Assembly: GCA_027488495.1 (NCBI GenBank)
Contig: JAIYBO010000244.1
Location: forward strand, 1-20,789
Direction: 5' to 3'
DNA from: Bacteroidota bacterium
Lineage (GTDB): Bacteria; Bacteroidota; Bacteroidia; NS11-12g; UBA955
DNA length: 20,789 nt
In this document: one piece after another, positions 7,433 to 15,254 of the stretch
Layout: every line of letters begins with the position of its first letter
Numbering within the stretch: position 1 is the first letter of the stretch
Position numbers and translations under genes: made by a program
The notes under the pieces: generated by a model
The model's input: only the letters and a program-made list of their open reading frames with translations
Told to the model about the DNA's origin: nothing
The model's database searches: none

Positions 7433-9286
7433 TCACGGATTGATCCGCAATATTTCTTTCAAAACAATACCTTCAGATTGAATTTCAACCCGATACTCTT
7501 TGGTCTCCTTGGCATTATACAAGGGCAGCGCAATGAGATTCTCCCCCGCTACCAATCCTGTTGGGAAATCGTATTCTAGCAACAATTTGCCACCTACATC
7601 TCGTAAAATCAATTTACAGTCTCCCGCTCTTTGTGCCTCAATGGCAAAAACCACCTTTCCTGTTTCTGTATTGGTAAACGCTTGAAAGTGCAATTGTCCA
7701 TTGCTCCCCTGATTTACCACCCAATCATCATCGCACCAAATCTTACTCGAGGGATCTTTGCGATTTTGATTTCTGTACCAATACACGGCGTACAATCCAG
7801 GCTCTGCTTTGCTTTCATCGGCATCGTTGTCGAAAAAAACATTGGGGGCCGTTGTAGAAAATCCGCCATACAGATACCCCAAAAGCAGACTATCGCCGAG
7901 CAGCGATTCCATATCTACCACTTGGGTCCCTTCCATCCTGGGCATGTATTGCGATGGGATAAATTCGGTACCCGCACCCACCCCTTTGGGCAGTGAAATG
8001 GGCAATCGATATTCCTTGTACTCCCCCGCCGCATTGCGTTCAACCACAGAAGCTGTTTGAACTACAGGCACATCCGGATCTTGCACAAGCTCCATCGAAT
8101 CATTGTAAAAATATTGAGAAATCCCACCGAAGAACACATTGAATTGCGCATCTACCTTGTACGAATACATGGCCAAATGCGCGCTGTGGTATTGGTTGAG
8201 TAATTGATGAAACGCCGGAACGGCTTGGATTTTGTTTTGAGCACCTAGCCTCAGCACCGTAGTGTGCGGAATGTTGGCCCGCTCTTGAAAGACCCCCGAA
8301 AACAATTGCAAACTTTTCAATACCCTAGGAAAAACCGAAACACTCCGCCCACCCAAATCATCAAGCGCTTGGCCACTCCCGTTGGCTTCATCCAACACTT
8401 CCCAAGACAAATCTTCCATCACATTCAAATCCCGTCGGCGAATTACACTATCTATCAATTCATCCAACCATTGAACCGTAAAACGGGGCGAATTCACCAC
8501 CGAAAACACCCGTATCCCGCGATGATACTCTTGCTCAAACCCAGGTCCGTTCTGAGGTCCCATGGGATTATACAACCCATCGAATCGATGTCCGCCCGCA
8601 AGATAAAACTTCCCATCCGCCACAACCATCCCCCCACCCGTGAGGGCGAATTTGGGATCTTGGATCACAGAAAACACCTTTTTAACTTTCGCTTTGGCCC
8701 ATTTTTTATCGGTTGAATTGTATTTTCTTCGTTGCGAATTGTTGACCGAGGGATTTTTACTTTTTCTGCTGCGGTTGACTTTGCACTCATCGAACCAACT
8801 TTCTAAGGCTTTGAGATCTACTCTGGTGAGGTAAGGAAACGTCCGATGTACTTCTCTATCACCCATCCCTTGAGTAACATCGTTCGATGAAAGGAGGCCA
8901 TATCCCCCGGCCAAATACAAAAAATCACCTTCTTGTGCCCACAGCATGTTGGTAGATGACAATTGTGATTCAACCATCGGTGGCAACCCCTTAATGGGCA
9001 ATGAATCGATGGTTTTTTGCTGCGGATCGATCTGCCAGATATAGCGATTGGCGTGAGCAGAATCGAAAGCCCTGAATGGCTGCCTGCGGTGCAATCCATC
9101 GCGACGACCGCCCATCACATACCACTTCCCATTGAATTGGGCCACAGAAAATGAATGAAGGGCCGGCAAACCCGAAAAAGTCACGGGTTTCACTGAAAGT
9201 TCAAACGGATTGGTTTGACCTTGGCTTTGCTTAGGAACGACCATCAACAATGCCAATAAAAATGCAATCCGCAAAAGCACACCCAT
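7433..9286 (-). CDS. Secreted kelch-like beta-propeller protein, probable T9SS cargo
   Basis: I do not recognise a specific family. Starting at the ATG at 9286 gives 617 residues with a clean signal peptide (residues 1-24, hydrophobic LLRIAFLLALLMVV, then SQGQ). Kelch-like strand motifs recur: GKWYVMGGRRDG (about 53-64), DFLYLAGGYG (121-130), and GKFYLAGGHRFDG near 224-236. A later FFGGISQ and a YGGFSTT fit the same pattern. The last roughly 80 residues (from about NGQLHFQAF to EILRINP) have the beta-sandwich look of a type IX secretion sorting domain, with G-E-N-x-I-x-L-P-L and a terminal short strand. Two longer in-frame starts (9454, 9406) were rejected: a perfect -7 element lies just before 9406, so they would fall at or before the transcript start. 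The kelch motifs suggest binding of a protein or glycan at the cell surface. The role is unknown. Confidence 0.7.
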   Translation of the reverse strand: MGVLLRIAFLLALLMVVPKQSQGQTNPFELSVKPVTFSGLPALHSFSVAQFNGKWYVMGGRRDGLHRRQPFRAFDSAHANRYIWQIDPQQKTIDSLPIKGLPPMVESQLSSTNMLWAQEGDFLYLAGGYGLLSSNDVTQGMGDREVHRTFPYLTRVDLKALESWFDECKVNRSRKSKNPSVNNSQRRKYNSTDKKWAKAKVKKVFSVIQDPKFALTGGGMVVADGKFYLAGGHRFDGLYNPMGPQNGPGFEQEYHRGIRVFSVVNSPRFTVQWLDELIDSVIRRRDLNVMEDLSWEVLDEANGSGQALDDLGGRSVSVFPRVLKSLQLFSGVFQERANIPHTTVLRLGAQNKIQAVPAFHQLLNQYHSAHLAMYSYKVDAQFNVFFGGISQYFYNDSMELVQDPDVPVVQTASVVERNAAGEYKEYRLPISLPKGVGAGTEFIPSQYMPRMEGTQVVDMESLLGDSLLLGYLYGGFSTTAPNVFFDNDADESKAEPGLYAVYWYRNQNRKDPSSKIWCDDDWVVNQGSNGQLHFQAFTNTETGKVVFAIEAQRAGDCKLILRDVGGKLLLEYDFPTGLVAGENLIALPLYNAKETKEYRVEIQSEGIVLKEILRINP

Positions 9287-9412
9287 TCGCGTCAACCCAC
9301 GCAGAAAACCAAATAACTGACTCGTTGCGAAATGAAAAGAATCCTGAATCGCTTCAATCTCTATGGCAATTCGCCCATTAAATCGTTGCTTGTTTGACAC
9401 TTTCATTTTACA

Positions 9413-9420
9413 CAAAGGTA
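9413..9420 (-). promoter_or_regulatory. -7 promoter element for the kelch-like gene
   Basis: Read on the minus strand, this is TACCTTTG, a perfect TAnnTTTG match. With the ATG at 9286 it implies a leader of about 120 nt. The supposed -33 site is not a good TTTG. Confidence 0.5.
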
Positions 9421-9570
9421 TCTGAGATGAATGAAAATCACAGTGACATTCCACACAGAATCAACCCTCCTAAAGGTAAAACATCTCGAATGAAGTAAAA
9501 ATTACGGATTTCCCTTAAAAATCCCTTTCTCAATTGCGATTTTCCGTTTTTTTATCGCCCTTCATCCCCA

Positions 9571-9578
9571 TAGATTTG
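9571..9578 (+). promoter_or_regulatory. -7 promoter element for the five-gene biosynthetic operon
   Basis: TAGATTTG matches TAnnTTTG perfectly and lies only 6 nt upstream of the ATG at 9585. A T-tract (9547-9553) sits at the -33 distance. The gap 9287-9570 otherwise holds only the kelch gene's promoter and leader. If this element is used, the mRNA would be nearly leaderless. Confidence 0.55.
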
Positions 9579-9584
9579 AATTTT

Positions 9585-10511
9585 ATGTTAAATCAAGCCC
9601 CCCTCTATTCTCGATTTTGGCAATATCTGCGCGAGCGATTCCCGTTGCATTCACACGGGATATTGATCGCGGCCTTCGGATTTAGCGCCATTGGATATTC
9701 TCGCGTTAGCAGAGACGTTGCCGGCTTCATTCCTTTCAACGATTATTTGATCTGTATCTTCAATACCATTACGTTGTTCTTTTTGCTCCGGGTCTTTGAC
9801 GAGCACAAAGACGCCAAGGAAGATGCTCTGTATCGCCAAGAGTTGCCCGTCCCAAGGGGATTGATATCGCTCAGAGAACTCCGAAACATCGCCTGGGTGG
9901 TATTTGTGTTGCAATGCTTGGTGACAGCATTAACCCTCCCCCAGATGTTGCCCCTATACGCCATGGTGATTGGGTATTTGCTGCTGATGGGCAAAGAATT
10001 TTTTGTTGCCGAGTGGTTGAAAAAACGACAATTCTGGTACGTCACCAGCCACATGCTCATCATTCCATTGGTGGATGTTTATGCCAGCGGATATGATTGG
10101 TATTTGGAGGGCAGCGAAGCGCCATTTGGATTGATTTTCTTTTTTGGCGTGTCATTCATGAATGGCATTGTGTTAGAGGTGGGTCGAAAAATACGGGCTC
10201 CTCACGACGAAAAGCCAGGTGTAGATACTTATTCCGCGATGTTGGGATTAACACGCGCTTTGCGTCTTTGGGTACTTGTACTGTTTTTTACCTTGATTTT
10301 GGCTCTGGGTGCGGCGCATTACGCCCATGCCAAACCCGTGGTTTCCATTGCATTGATTGTGTATTTCTGCCTCACCCTTTGGGCTGCCATCCACCACCAT
10401 CGCACACAAACTTCATCCAGCGCAAAATGGGTTGAACAAGCCAGCGGTTTGTGGACCATCTTGATGTATTTGACATTGGGCGGCGTGTTAACCTTCATGC
10501 AGTGGATATGA
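9585..10511 (+). CDS. UbiA-family membrane prenyltransferase
   Basis: The protein has 308 residues with about eight or nine hydrophobic helices, the normal size for the UbiA superfamily. These integral-membrane enzymes transfer an isoprenyl chain from a diphosphate to an acceptor using Mg2+. The first Asp-rich motif is RVFDEHKDAKED (Asp72, Asp76, Asp80), where Asp72 replaces the more usual Asn. The second is in GRKIRAPHDEKPGVDTYS (about 200-217, Asp208 and Asp214). Acceptor and chain length cannot be read from the sequence. The ATG at 9585 is chosen over one at 9534, because the -7 promoter element lies between them. It is the first gene of the operon, and its stop overlaps the next start as ATGA. 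It is not flanked by quinone or haem A genes, which argues against housekeeping UbiA, MenA or CtaB roles. Confidence 0.85.
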   Translation: MLNQAPLYSRFWQYLRERFPLHSHGILIAAFGFSAIGYSRVSRDVAGFIPFNDYLICIFNTITLFFLLRVFDEHKDAKEDALYRQELPVPRGLISLRELRNIAWVVFVLQCLVTALTLPQMLPLYAMVIGYLLLMGKEFFVAEWLKKRQFWYVTSHMLIIPLVDVYASGYDWYLEGSEAPFGLIFFFGVSFMNGIVLEVGRKIRAPHDEKPGVDTYSAMLGLTRALRLWVLVLFFTLILALGAAHYAHAKPVVSIALIVYFCLTLWAAIHHHRTQTSSSAKWVEQASGLWTILMYLTLGGVLTFMQWI

Positions 10512-13078
10512 CAAAGTGGTTCACGGCGCAATCCAACCCCATTGAAACAGCAAACATTCAATGCGTTGGTGGCAAAGGCAAAAACCTCTTCACGATACAG
10601 CGCATGGGATTTCGCGTCCCACCGTTTGTGGTCCTCAGCCCGCAAATGGATTCCCCAGAAAACCTCAGTGATGCCGACATCGAATGGCTCCAAACCGAAT
10701 TGCCAAACACCGAGTTTTTGGCGGTGCGATCCTCTGCGATGGAGGAAGACGGCGGAGAATACAGCTTCGCTGGGCAATTCAAATCGGTGCTTTTTGTGCC
10801 CTTCCACAAACTCAACCAGGCGATACAAGAAGTATGGCAATCTTTGAGTTCGGCCCACATCGAAACCTATTGCAAACAGCACAACTTACCGCCACCCACG
10901 CGCATGGCCATTGTGATTCAGCAAATGATTCCGGCAGAAACGGCCGGGGTTTGTTTTGGCATGAACCCCATCAATGGCAAACGCAATGAAACCCTTATCT
11001 CCGCAGTATTTGGCTTGGGCGAAGGGCTGGTGAGTGGCAATTTAAACGCCGATACATTTACGGTTTCTCCCGCTTGGGGAGCAGAGCCGGCGATCGCGTC
11101 TACGATATCGAAAAAAACAACTGGCATCTTTTGGAACCCTCAGGGCGATGGCATCTGTGAGCAACCCATCGAAGAACACAAACAAGACCAACCCGCATTG
11201 AGCACAGCACAAATTTTGGCCATTACAGCCGCTTCGGAAAAGCTCAAAACGGCGCTACTCAAACCGCAAGACATAGAATTCGCATACCTTGATGGGGCGT
11301 TGTATTTGTTGCAAACGCGCCCAATTACAGGCCTGCATCGCATGGCAGACCCCAGTGGCGAGAAAATCATTTGGGACAACAGCAACATCATAGAATCTTA
11401 CCCCGGCGTAACAACACCCCTCACCTTTGGCTTCATCCTCCAAATGTATGAATCGGTGTATATACAACTTTGTCGTTTGCTTGGCGTGAGCGAAAAAGAC
11501 CTGATAGACAATCATCACCTGTTTGCAAACATGCTGGGATTGATCCAAGGCAGGGTGTACTACAACCTCTTGAGCTGGTATAAGGCATTGGCATTGTTGC
11601 CGGGATATTCGTTGAACGCCGAATTCATGGAGAAGATGATGGGTGTGAAAGAGCGATTTGAGCTCAAAAACCTACCCCAACGAACCCGCTTTCAAGAAAA
11701 GTTGCGCGTGCTCAACATGGTAAAATCCATGATTTCAAACTTGAGGGCATTGCCCAAAATGCGTCGCGATTTTCAGAGTGAGTTTGAATTGGTGATGCAA
11801 GCGTACAATCGCAATGATTTGAGTTTACACAGTGCGGAAGAGTTGATGGTTCTGTATCAAAATTTCGAACAAACGCTGCTAAAAAAATGGAAAGCGCCTT
11901 TGGTGAACGATTTCTTTGCGATGATCTATTTCGGGGTCACCCAAAAATTGGCCGTTAAATACCAATTGCCGGAGGGCATTCACAACGACTTACTTTGCGG
12001 TGCGCGCGACATCATCTCCACCGAACCCATCGAAAGGATGCAGAAAATCAGCACAATGATTCTGGCAAATCCGCAAGCCAAACATGATTTCGAAACCCTT
12101 CCTGCCGAACAAATTTGGTCGGAATTGAACCAATACCCAGAAATTCACGCATCCATCACAGCCTACATCCAAAAATTTGGGGACCGCTGTGTGGGGGAAT
12201 TGAAACTGGAAACCATCACCTATCGCCAAAACCCGTTCATGTTCATCCAAGGGATACAATCCTATGTGAGGCAGGGCATTGTTTACAAACACAGCGCTGG
12301 GGGCATCGATATCGACATGCGAGATGCGGCCGAAAAAATCGTTCGACAAACGTTATCGAACAAGCCTTTGAAACGATGGATCTTCAATTATTTCCTCAAG
12401 CAAACCCGCATTTTGGTGAGTGCGAGAGAAAATTTGCGCTTCGAAAGAACCCGCGGATTTGGCAAAGTGAGGGAGATTTTCATCGCCTTGGGAAACAAAT
12501 TGTACGCCGAAGGCATCATTCAGAACCCCCGCGATATCTTTTACCTCAAGCACCACGAAATTTTCGATTTCATCAAAGGCACCGCCGTCACCCCATCGTT
12601 GAGCACCCTGATTGAATTGCGCAAAAAGGAATTTCAAGGATTTGAAACCACCCCAACCTCTGAGCGAATTGTTACTTTCGGCATGGTTTATCACGGCAAT
12701 TCTTTCCAGCAAGCCGAGTCGATGACCGATTCTTTTCAAGGCGATTTACAGGGATTGGGATGCTGTCCGGGCAGGGTAAGGGCCAAGGTACAAGTGGTGC
12801 ATCACCCCAGTGAGGTAGAAGATTTACAAGGCGATATACTGGTTACCGCCAGCACAGACCCAGGTTGGGTAACACTGTTCCCCACCGCTTCGGCCATTTT
12901 GGTTGAAAGAGGATCGCTGCTATCGCACAGCGCCATCGTTTCCCGTGAATTGGGAAAACCCTGCATCGTGGGCATCACCGGCCTTTTACACCGATTAAAA
13001 ACCGGCGATTGGGTAGAAATGGATGGCAGCACCGGGCAAGTTAAATTGATTGAACCAACCCCCATCGAAAAACCATGA
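10508..13078 (+). CDS. PEP-synthase / rifampicin-phosphotransferase-like dikinase
   Basis: The protein has 856 residues, close to the length of rifampicin phosphotransferases. The N-terminal ATP-grasp domain starts with GGKGKNLFTIQRMGFRVPPF (about 21-40), then AVRSSAMEEDGGEYSFAGQF (72-91). VIQQMIPAETAGVCFG and GLGEGLVSGN follow near 136-178, and the domain closes with LLQTRPITG. A long middle domain begins WDNSNIIESYPGVTTPLTF. The C-terminal swivelling domain carries the phospho-His in SLLSHSAIVSRELGKP (His about 807). The enzyme should use ATP to phosphorylate its His and transfer the beta-phosphate to an acceptor, releasing AMP and phosphate. It lacks the C-terminal PEP-binding barrel of true PEP synthase, so the acceptor is probably a hydroxyl on a pathway intermediate. 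Start 10508 is chosen for the ATGA overlap with the prenyltransferase stop and the downstream overlap at 13075. Confidence 0.88.
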   Translation: MTKWFTAQSNPIETANIQCVGGKGKNLFTIQRMGFRVPPFVVLSPQMDSPENLSDADIEWLQTELPNTEFLAVRSSAMEEDGGEYSFAGQFKSVLFVPFHKLNQAIQEVWQSLSSAHIETYCKQHNLPPPTRMAIVIQQMIPAETAGVCFGMNPINGKRNETLISAVFGLGEGLVSGNLNADTFTVSPAWGAEPAIASTISKKTTGIFWNPQGDGICEQPIEEHKQDQPALSTAQILAITAASEKLKTALLKPQDIEFAYLDGALYLLQTRPITGLHRMADPSGEKIIWDNSNIIESYPGVTTPLTFGFILQMYESVYIQLCRLLGVSEKDLIDNHHLFANMLGLIQGRVYYNLLSWYKALALLPGYSLNAEFMEKMMGVKERFELKNLPQRTRFQEKLRVLNMVKSMISNLRALPKMRRDFQSEFELVMQAYNRNDLSLHSAEELMVLYQNFEQTLLKKWKAPLVNDFFAMIYFGVTQKLAVKYQLPEGIHNDLLCGARDIISTEPIERMQKISTMILANPQAKHDFETLPAEQIWSELNQYPEIHASITAYIQKFGDRCVGELKLETITYRQNPFMFIQGIQSYVRQGIVYKHSAGGIDIDMRDAAEKIVRQTLSNKPLKRWIFNYFLKQTRILVSARENLRFERTRGFGKVREIFIALGNKLYAEGIIQNPRDIFYLKHHEIFDFIKGTAVTPSLSTLIELRKKEFQGFETTPTSERIVTFGMVYHGNSFQQAESMTDSFQGDLQGLGCCPGRVRAKVQVVHHPSEVEDLQGDILVTASTDPGWVTLFPTASAILVERGSLLSHSAIVSRELGKPCIVGITGLLHRLKTGDWVEMDGSTGQVKLIEPTPIEKP

Positions 13079-14175
13079 GCGAAGTGATCACAGAAAAAGC
13101 GGCCTTCGATTTCATTCGATACGCCAATGTGTGGGAAGACGCCCATTCGCTGTTATCGGGGTTGAACGTAAACAAAGATGCCAAGCTGTTGAGCATTGCT
13201 TCCGCGGGCGACAATACCCTGAGTTTACTCACTTTAGAACCCAAAATGGTTGTTGCGGTTGACATCAATCCGGTGCAATTGTACCTCACCGAACTCAAAA
13301 TGAGATGCATTCAATGCTTGGATCGTGAAGTCACTTTGGCATTTCTGGGATTTAGGGCGTGTGAAAATCGTAAAGAAACTTATCAAAAAGTTCGTTCGCA
13401 TCTGAGCAAGGAAGCCCAACAATACTTCGACCAGACCATTGAAAACTGGGCGCAACAGGGCATCATCCACACAGGGAAATTTGAAAAATACTTTCAGCTG
13501 TTCAAAAAGCGAATATTGCCTTTGATTCACTCACAAAAGACTGTTAAACAATTACTTACCGAAAAAACAGAATTGGAACAATCGGCATTTTACCAAAAAC
13601 ATTGGAATAATTGGCGATGGCGTGGACTGGTAAAATTCTTTTTCAGCAGTACTGTGATGGGGAAATTGGGCCGAGATCCAGCGTTTTTCAACGAAGTAAA
13701 AATCAATGTCTCGGAATATATTTTGCGCAAATCGGCCCAGCAATTTGAAAGCAAAAATTCTCAACACAACCCTTTCTTGAGGTATATCCTCACCGGTAGC
13801 TTTGGAGACACCCTGCCCCATTATCTGCAGGAGCAAAACTACCCCATCATCAAAAGCCAAATCCATAAAATCGTCCTGTTTCAGGGATTTGCGGAAGACG
13901 CCATTGAAACGCACGGACCTTTCCATGGCATGAACCTCAGCAACATTTTCGAATACATGGATCGCACCTTGTTTGAACAAACCGCCACCAAACTGTGCGA
14001 GGGCCTCTACCCTGCTGGCAAACTGGTTTACTGGAATTTGATGGTGCCCCGGAGGATGTCGCAAATTTGCCCGGAACTCAAAGAAGACAGTGAGATGATT
14101 TATCATTTAAACAAATCCGACCATGGTTTTTTCTACAATAGCATTGTGGTAGACCAGAAGAAAAACGCGGAATGA
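13075..14175 (+). CDS. BtaA/DUF3419-like 3-amino-3-carboxypropyl transferase
   Basis: The protein has 366 residues. The BtaA/DUF3419 signature blocks are present. RYANVWEDA (Trp20, Glu21, Asp22) corresponds to the WED block of BtaA. SIASAGDNTLSLL (Gly45, Asp46, Asn47) is the SAM-binding loop, where BtaA of Rhodobacter has AGCN. VDINPVQLYLTELK (Asp63, Asn65, Gln68) follows. Near the C-terminus, GMNLSNIFEYMDR and PAGKLVYWNLMVPRR match the family. Characterised BtaA moves the 3-amino-3-carboxypropyl group of SAM to diacylglycerol, making a homoserine lipid. The companion N-methyltransferase BtaB that would complete a betaine lipid is not in this operon. Both neighbours overlap by ATGA. The acceptor in this pathway is therefore unknown. 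Assignment to the family is firm, substrate is not. Confidence 0.85.
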   Translation: MSEVITEKAAFDFIRYANVWEDAHSLLSGLNVNKDAKLLSIASAGDNTLSLLTLEPKMVVAVDINPVQLYLTELKMRCIQCLDREVTLAFLGFRACENRKETYQKVRSHLSKEAQQYFDQTIENWAQQGIIHTGKFEKYFQLFKKRILPLIHSQKTVKQLLTEKTELEQSAFYQKHWNNWRWRGLVKFFFSSTVMGKLGRDPAFFNEVKINVSEYILRKSAQQFESKNSQHNPFLRYILTGSFGDTLPHYLQEQNYPIIKSQIHKIVLFQGFAEDAIETHGPFHGMNLSNIFEYMDRTLFEQTATKLCEGLYPAGKLVYWNLMVPRRMSQICPELKEDSEMIYHLNKSDHGFFYNSIVVDQKKNAE

Positions 14176-15254
14176 GTGAGGTGATGCATCACATAGAATC
14201 CATTCAAATTCATCGGGTATGTATCTCGGATGGATTGTGGGGCGCGAGCAATTTGTTTGCCAAGTCCTTGTATCCCGCGGGCGTTCAATTCCATGAATAC
14301 AGCGATAAAAAAAGGGCCTTGTGCGGTTGGGTGATGACCCAAAATGCGAACATCATTGGCAGGTTGGCGGCCTATTTGGGTCGGTTTTACGATGCCGAAG
14401 CGCTGTTAACGCTACCCAAGGATGAATTGGCAATCAAAGGAAAAAAAGCCTTCTCGGGCAAGGTGTTTTTGGGCAATTACGAATGCATCAACAACCCAGA
14501 AGCGAGTGAGCGACTGTTTGAGCAAGTGTTCAACGATTTACAGCATTGGGGATTCAACCAAGCGATCGGACCCATGACGGGCAATACTTGGAACGATTAT
14601 CGTTTCAAAACATCGGGCGAAGATTTGTTTTTGGGGGAATCGCAACAATTGGAATACTATGTGAATCAGTGGCGGTTGGCGGGTTTTGTTGCCATTGAAA
14701 ACTACCATTCCACCCAGATCACTGAATTGGATGGGGTGAACGATAAAATCCAGGTTCTGACCAAGGGATTGATGGCTACAGGCGTGGTATTTCGGAACGT
14801 AAGAATGTCGCAATGGGAAGAGGAATTGAAACGGATTTATGATTTGAGCTTGGTCTCTTTCGCTGGGAATGTGCTTTACGAACCCATTGATTGGCAAGAA
14901 TTTAGTGACAAATATTTACCACTGCAACGAATTGTGGATCCGCAATGGATTGAACTGGCAGAAAACGAAAAAGGTGAATTGATTGGATTTGCTTTTGCCA
15001 TTCCCAATTTGATGGATCCGAGCAACGACGGACTGGTGTTAAAAACGGTGGCCCGCAGCAACCACAAAAGTTATCGGGGTTTGGGATTGATTTTGGCGCA
15101 ACAACTTCATTTAAAGGCCTACCAAGCGGGCAAGAAATACGTAATCCATGCCTATATGCACAGTGGAAATGCCTCTTTGGCCTGTTCCAATACACTGCAC
15201 GGCAAGATCAGTGCCACCTATCAGTTGTTTGAAAGAACCTTGGATACGTTATGA
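14172..15254 (+). CDS. GNAT-fold N-acyltransferase-like protein
   Basis: The protein has 360 residues. The C-terminal half looks like a GNAT domain: the acyl-CoA pyrophosphate loop is SYRGLGLILAQQLHLKA (about 298-314), preceded by a beta-strand ELIGFAFAIPNLM and followed by VIHAYMHSGNASLACSNTL. The N-terminal half (MSEVMHHIESIQIHRV, then a central GNYECINNPEASERLFEQ and MTGNTWNDYRF) resembles the long GNAT-like proteins related to E. coli YghO rather than a single-domain acetyltransferase. It likely transfers an acyl group to an amine or hydroxyl, and the donor could be activated by the ligase encoded next. Start and stop overlap their neighbours by ATGA, so it is translated as part of the five-gene set. 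The acceptor is unknown. Confidence 0.75.
   Translation: MSEVMHHIESIQIHRVCISDGLWGASNLFAKSLYPAGVQFHEYSDKKRALCGWVMTQNANIIGRLAAYLGRFYDAEALLTLPKDELAIKGKKAFSGKVFLGNYECINNPEASERLFEQVFNDLQHWGFNQAIGPMTGNTWNDYRFKTSGEDLFLGESQQLEYYVNQWRLAGFVAIENYHSTQITELDGVNDKIQVLTKGLMATGVVFRNVRMSQWEEELKRIYDLSLVSFAGNVLYEPIDWQEFSDKYLPLQRIVDPQWIELAENEKGELIGFAFAIPNLMDPSNDGLVLKTVARSNHKSYRGLGLILAQQLHLKAYQAGKKYVIHAYMHSGNASLACSNTLHGKISATYQLFERTLDTL

Noticed and set aside
9287..9454. Longer N-terminus for the kelch-like protein
   Set aside because: A perfect -7 element on the minus strand at 9413-9420 puts the transcript start near 9406, and the signal peptide begins at the 9286 ATG.
10508..13078. Calling the dikinase a true PEP synthase (ppsA) or an antibiotic resistance gene
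   Set aside because: The C-terminal PEP-binding barrel of PEP synthase is missing, and the context is biosynthetic, so neither specific name is supported.
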